From: Hahella chejuensis KCTC 2396
GTDB taxonomy: Bacteria > Pseudomonadota > Gammaproteobacteria > Pseudomonadales > Oleiphilaceae
Assembly (NCBI RefSeq): GCF_000012985.1
Contig: NC_007645.1
Span: forward strand, 4,114,581-4,178,580
Direction of reading: 5' to 3'
Length of the DNA stretch: 64,000 nt
The notes under the pieces were generated by a model. The model worked only from the letters and a program-made list of their open reading frames with translations, had not been told where the DNA came from and searched no databases. The first letter of the stretch is position 1. Each line of letters starts with the position of its first letter. The position numbers were made by a program, and so were the translations under genes. Positions 62,335-64,000 of this stretch are shown piece by piece.

Positions 62335-63497
62335 CAGTTCACCGCTTGTTTCATCGCCAGACTGGCGCTATCCGCATCCGGCTCTTCATCTTTGTCCTGA
62401 TCGTGTTTCAGCAACTCTTCTTCCGGCGTCGCGTCGACTTTCTCACCCAGTTTGGCGTAGCCGCGTCCCATGGTGATGAGCTTGACGGTTTCCGGCAGGC
62501 CGCTGACCCAGAGTTCCGTATTGCTGGCGCGAATGCGCTCAACCGGCGTGCGGGCGACGCGCTGGTCCGCATCCAGATACTCCACACTGAGACGCCCTTT
62601 CTCATCCAGGCTCAATAAAGCCGCTGAAATGCGGTGCGCCAAGACATCGCCAACGTCGATGTTCAAGGTCGCAGTGGAGCCGGCCAAACGCAGACGCTGC
62701 GGATTATCCAGCTCCGCTTCCACCGTGAAGGAGCGGGTGTTGGGGTCCGCCTGGGCGGCGATATAGGTCACGCTGCCGGTCAGGGTCTCGCCATTCAGCA
62801 GATGCGCCGTCACCGGCTGGCCGATGCTGAGCAGTCCGACCTGTTGCTGGGGCGCCTGCCCCATGAGCTTCAACTTGTGGTCATCGATAAGGCGCACCAG
62901 GGTAACGCCTTCCTGAACAGTCTGTCCCAGCTCCACCATCCGGTCTTCGATCACACCAGCGAAAGGCGCGTGAATACGGGTGTGCTTCAAGTCCTGCTCC
63001 AATCTGGCGACGGCGGCTTCCGCGCTGGCCAGGGCGGCCTGCTTCGCCTTCAATTCCGTTTCCGCCTGCAGGCCCCGTTGCATCAGAGACTTGGCGGCTT
63101 TCAATTCACTGCGCGCCACATCCACCTGCGCTTTGGCCTGGGCCATTTGCGCGGGCAGATCTTCCTCGCTAAGGGTCAACAAAAGATCGCCTTCACTTAC
63201 ACGCCGGCCGCGCTCCGCAGTGACTTTTTCAACAGTCGAACCCAGGCGCGATTGCAGATTCACTTCGCGCCAGACATCAATCTGGCCCTGAATTTCCAAC
63301 GCTTTCTTGATCGTTTCAGCCTGCGCGACTTTATAAGCCACTTTAGTCGGGGCGCCCTTCTCTTGCTTCGTCGCCTCCGGCGCTTCGGTCTGAGCGGTCT
63401 GTACAGGCCCCGCCATCAACCAGACAGCCAATGCGACAATAATTCCGAATGAAATCCAGTAGGTGGGTATGCGCGTGCGCATCAGTGTCTTCTCCAT
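62334..63497 (-). CDS. RND membrane-fusion (periplasmic adaptor) protein
   Basis: 387 residues. A membrane anchor at ~10-28 (ISFGIIVALAVWLMAG) is followed by a lipoyl/barrel-sandwich domain (EIQGQIDVWREVNLQSRLGSTVEKV), an alpha-hairpin (AQMAQAKAQVDVARSELKAAKSLM...LASAEAAVARLEQDL), and beta-barrel parts (TRIHAPFAGVIEDRMVELGQTVQEG). It links the RND permease to an outer-membrane channel not in the window. An ATG at 63482, with GGAG 9 bp before it, is an alternative start. Confidence 0.93.
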   Translation of the reverse strand: MEKTLMRTRIPTYWISFGIIVALAVWLMAGPVQTAQTEAPEATKQEKGAPTKVAYKVAQAETIKKALEIQGQIDVWREVNLQSRLGSTVEKVTAERGRRVSEGDLLLTLSEEDLPAQMAQAKAQVDVARSELKAAKSLMQRGLQAETELKAKQAALASAEAAVARLEQDLKHTRIHAPFAGVIEDRMVELGQTVQEGVTLVRLIDDHKLKLMGQAPQQQVGLLSIGQPVTAHLLNGETLTGSVTYIAAQADPNTRSFTVEAELDNPQRLRLAGSTATLNIDVGDVLAHRISAALLSLDEKGRLSVEYLDADQRVARTPVERIRASNTELWVSGLPETVKLITMGRGYAKLGEKVDATPEEELLKHDQDKDEEPDADSASLAMKQAVN

Positions 63498-63821
63498 TTC
63501 TTGACTCGTGCGGCGCAGAAATACGGCGGACGGGCGCGCCGCGGTGAGACAGCCAGAGAGGCGGCTCTGCGCTTAAAATTTTATAAATGCAAAACAAGGG
63601 CTTAACCTTAGCCCTGCAACGTACTACAGTTTCAGTTTCACCGCGGTCGCTGTAAATCTGAATACGACGTTTTGATACCTTGCATGGCCCGCAAACGGGT
63701 TTTCGGGCGCAACGCCCGCGCCGGTCAGCCTGGTATTAGCGAACTGACAACGCGCCGCCGGGACTAGTCGTTTGCGCCGACTAACACTTTAAATCGATAA
63801 AGGAAAATTTGGAAGTTAACG
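63498..63821. other. Divergent promoter region, no gene
   Basis: It lies between the leftward efflux operon and the rightward last gene. No clear operator pair, hairpin or coding sequence was found; AAGGAAAATTTGGAAG before 63822 may serve as ribosome site. Confidence 0.4.
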
Positions 63822-64000
63822 ATGATAACTTATATATACTGGATCTTCGTTCTTGCGCTCGCCGGAGGAACGCTTTACCTGCTCGGTGTAAAACTTAAGC
63901 AGTGGATTCCCGCAGCGGTGGTCAGCGGCGTTATTCTGGTGGTCTGCGCCTCCTTTTATTATTTTTACCTGCAACAAATGTTCGTGAAACGTTGGGGCGG
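63822..64000 (+). CDS. Small membrane protein, cut by the window end
   Basis: The frame from ATG 63822 runs to the window edge (59 full codons). It has two hydrophobic helices (MITYIYWIFVLALAGGTLYLLGV and WIPAAVVSGVILVVCASFYYF), then QQMFVKRWGG. The GGAAG upstream supports the start. No family can be named from this fragment. Confidence 0.65.
   Translation, partial: MITYIYWIFVLALAGGTLYLLGVKLKQWIPAAVVSGVILVVCASFYYFYLQQMFVKRWG

Noticed and set aside
1-64000. tRNA, rRNA, CRISPR arrays, transposases or phage integrase
   Set aside because: None was seen on reading both strands; no regularly spaced repeats and no transposase or integrase motifs occur.

Overview
The window reads as chromosomal DNA of a free-living, probably marine gammaproteobacterium. 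Gene content and protein style (secreted chitin-active LPMO, narGHJI respiration, Mqo, RND efflux, many two-component proteins) resemble Hahella/Marinobacter-type Oceanospirillales. The genus is an inference from familiarity, not a search result. Most of the sequence is moderately GC-rich with strong Shine-Dalgarno sites. Two visibly AT-rich patches (about 10.86-12.3 kb and 16.8-19.4 kb) look horizontally acquired.

Layout. 0-10.5 kb: end of a small exported protein; a GbpA-like lytic polysaccharide monooxygenase; secreted unknowns; an SDR/redoxin pair; a DUF2141 protein; an MscS-type channel; a divergent AraC regulator/aldo-keto reductase pair; an acetyltransferase. 11.0-12.3 kb: an AT-rich pair, a metzincin-type metalloprotease without signal peptide followed by a small lipoprotein (candidate effector and protector). 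12.4-16.4 kb: MoaA with a DGC zinc protein, an HTH regulator, an AGCS symporter. 16.8-19.4 kb: AT-rich cluster of small acidic proteins (DUF7660, DUF4288 and unknowns), all on the minus strand, with gene remnants. 19.5-24.4 kb: two NarK/NasA-family transporters and a PP2C phosphatase-Ser/Thr kinase fusion. 24.4-30.3 kb: a periplasmic binding protein, a CSLREA beta-helix protein, a secreted ankyrin protein, Mqo.

30.6-48.4 kb is the nitrate respiration region: narGHJI-ppiC on the minus strand, divergent narX, and a separate narK/narL divergent pair. Both divergent promoters carry FNR-like boxes and NarL-type 7-2-7 inverted heptamers. Cytochrome oxidase assembly genes (ctaG-like, SCO) and a CysH-type reductase lie between. 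Immediately after narX sit two tandem small RNA genes of the CsrB/RsmY/RsmZ type. Each has an 18-bp GacA-type upstream box, an identically spaced TAATAT -10 element, eight GGA motifs and an intrinsic terminator with GGA in its loop. This is the strongest non-coding finding.

48.5-64 kb: a lipoprotein and a CDF transporter; then a seven-gene signalling cluster (zinc-ribbon protein, RR-PAS, HDOD, soluble histidine kinase, RR with a degenerate HD-GYP domain, short RR, membrane histidine kinase); then an RND efflux permease and its membrane-fusion protein; and the start of a small membrane protein cut by the window edge.
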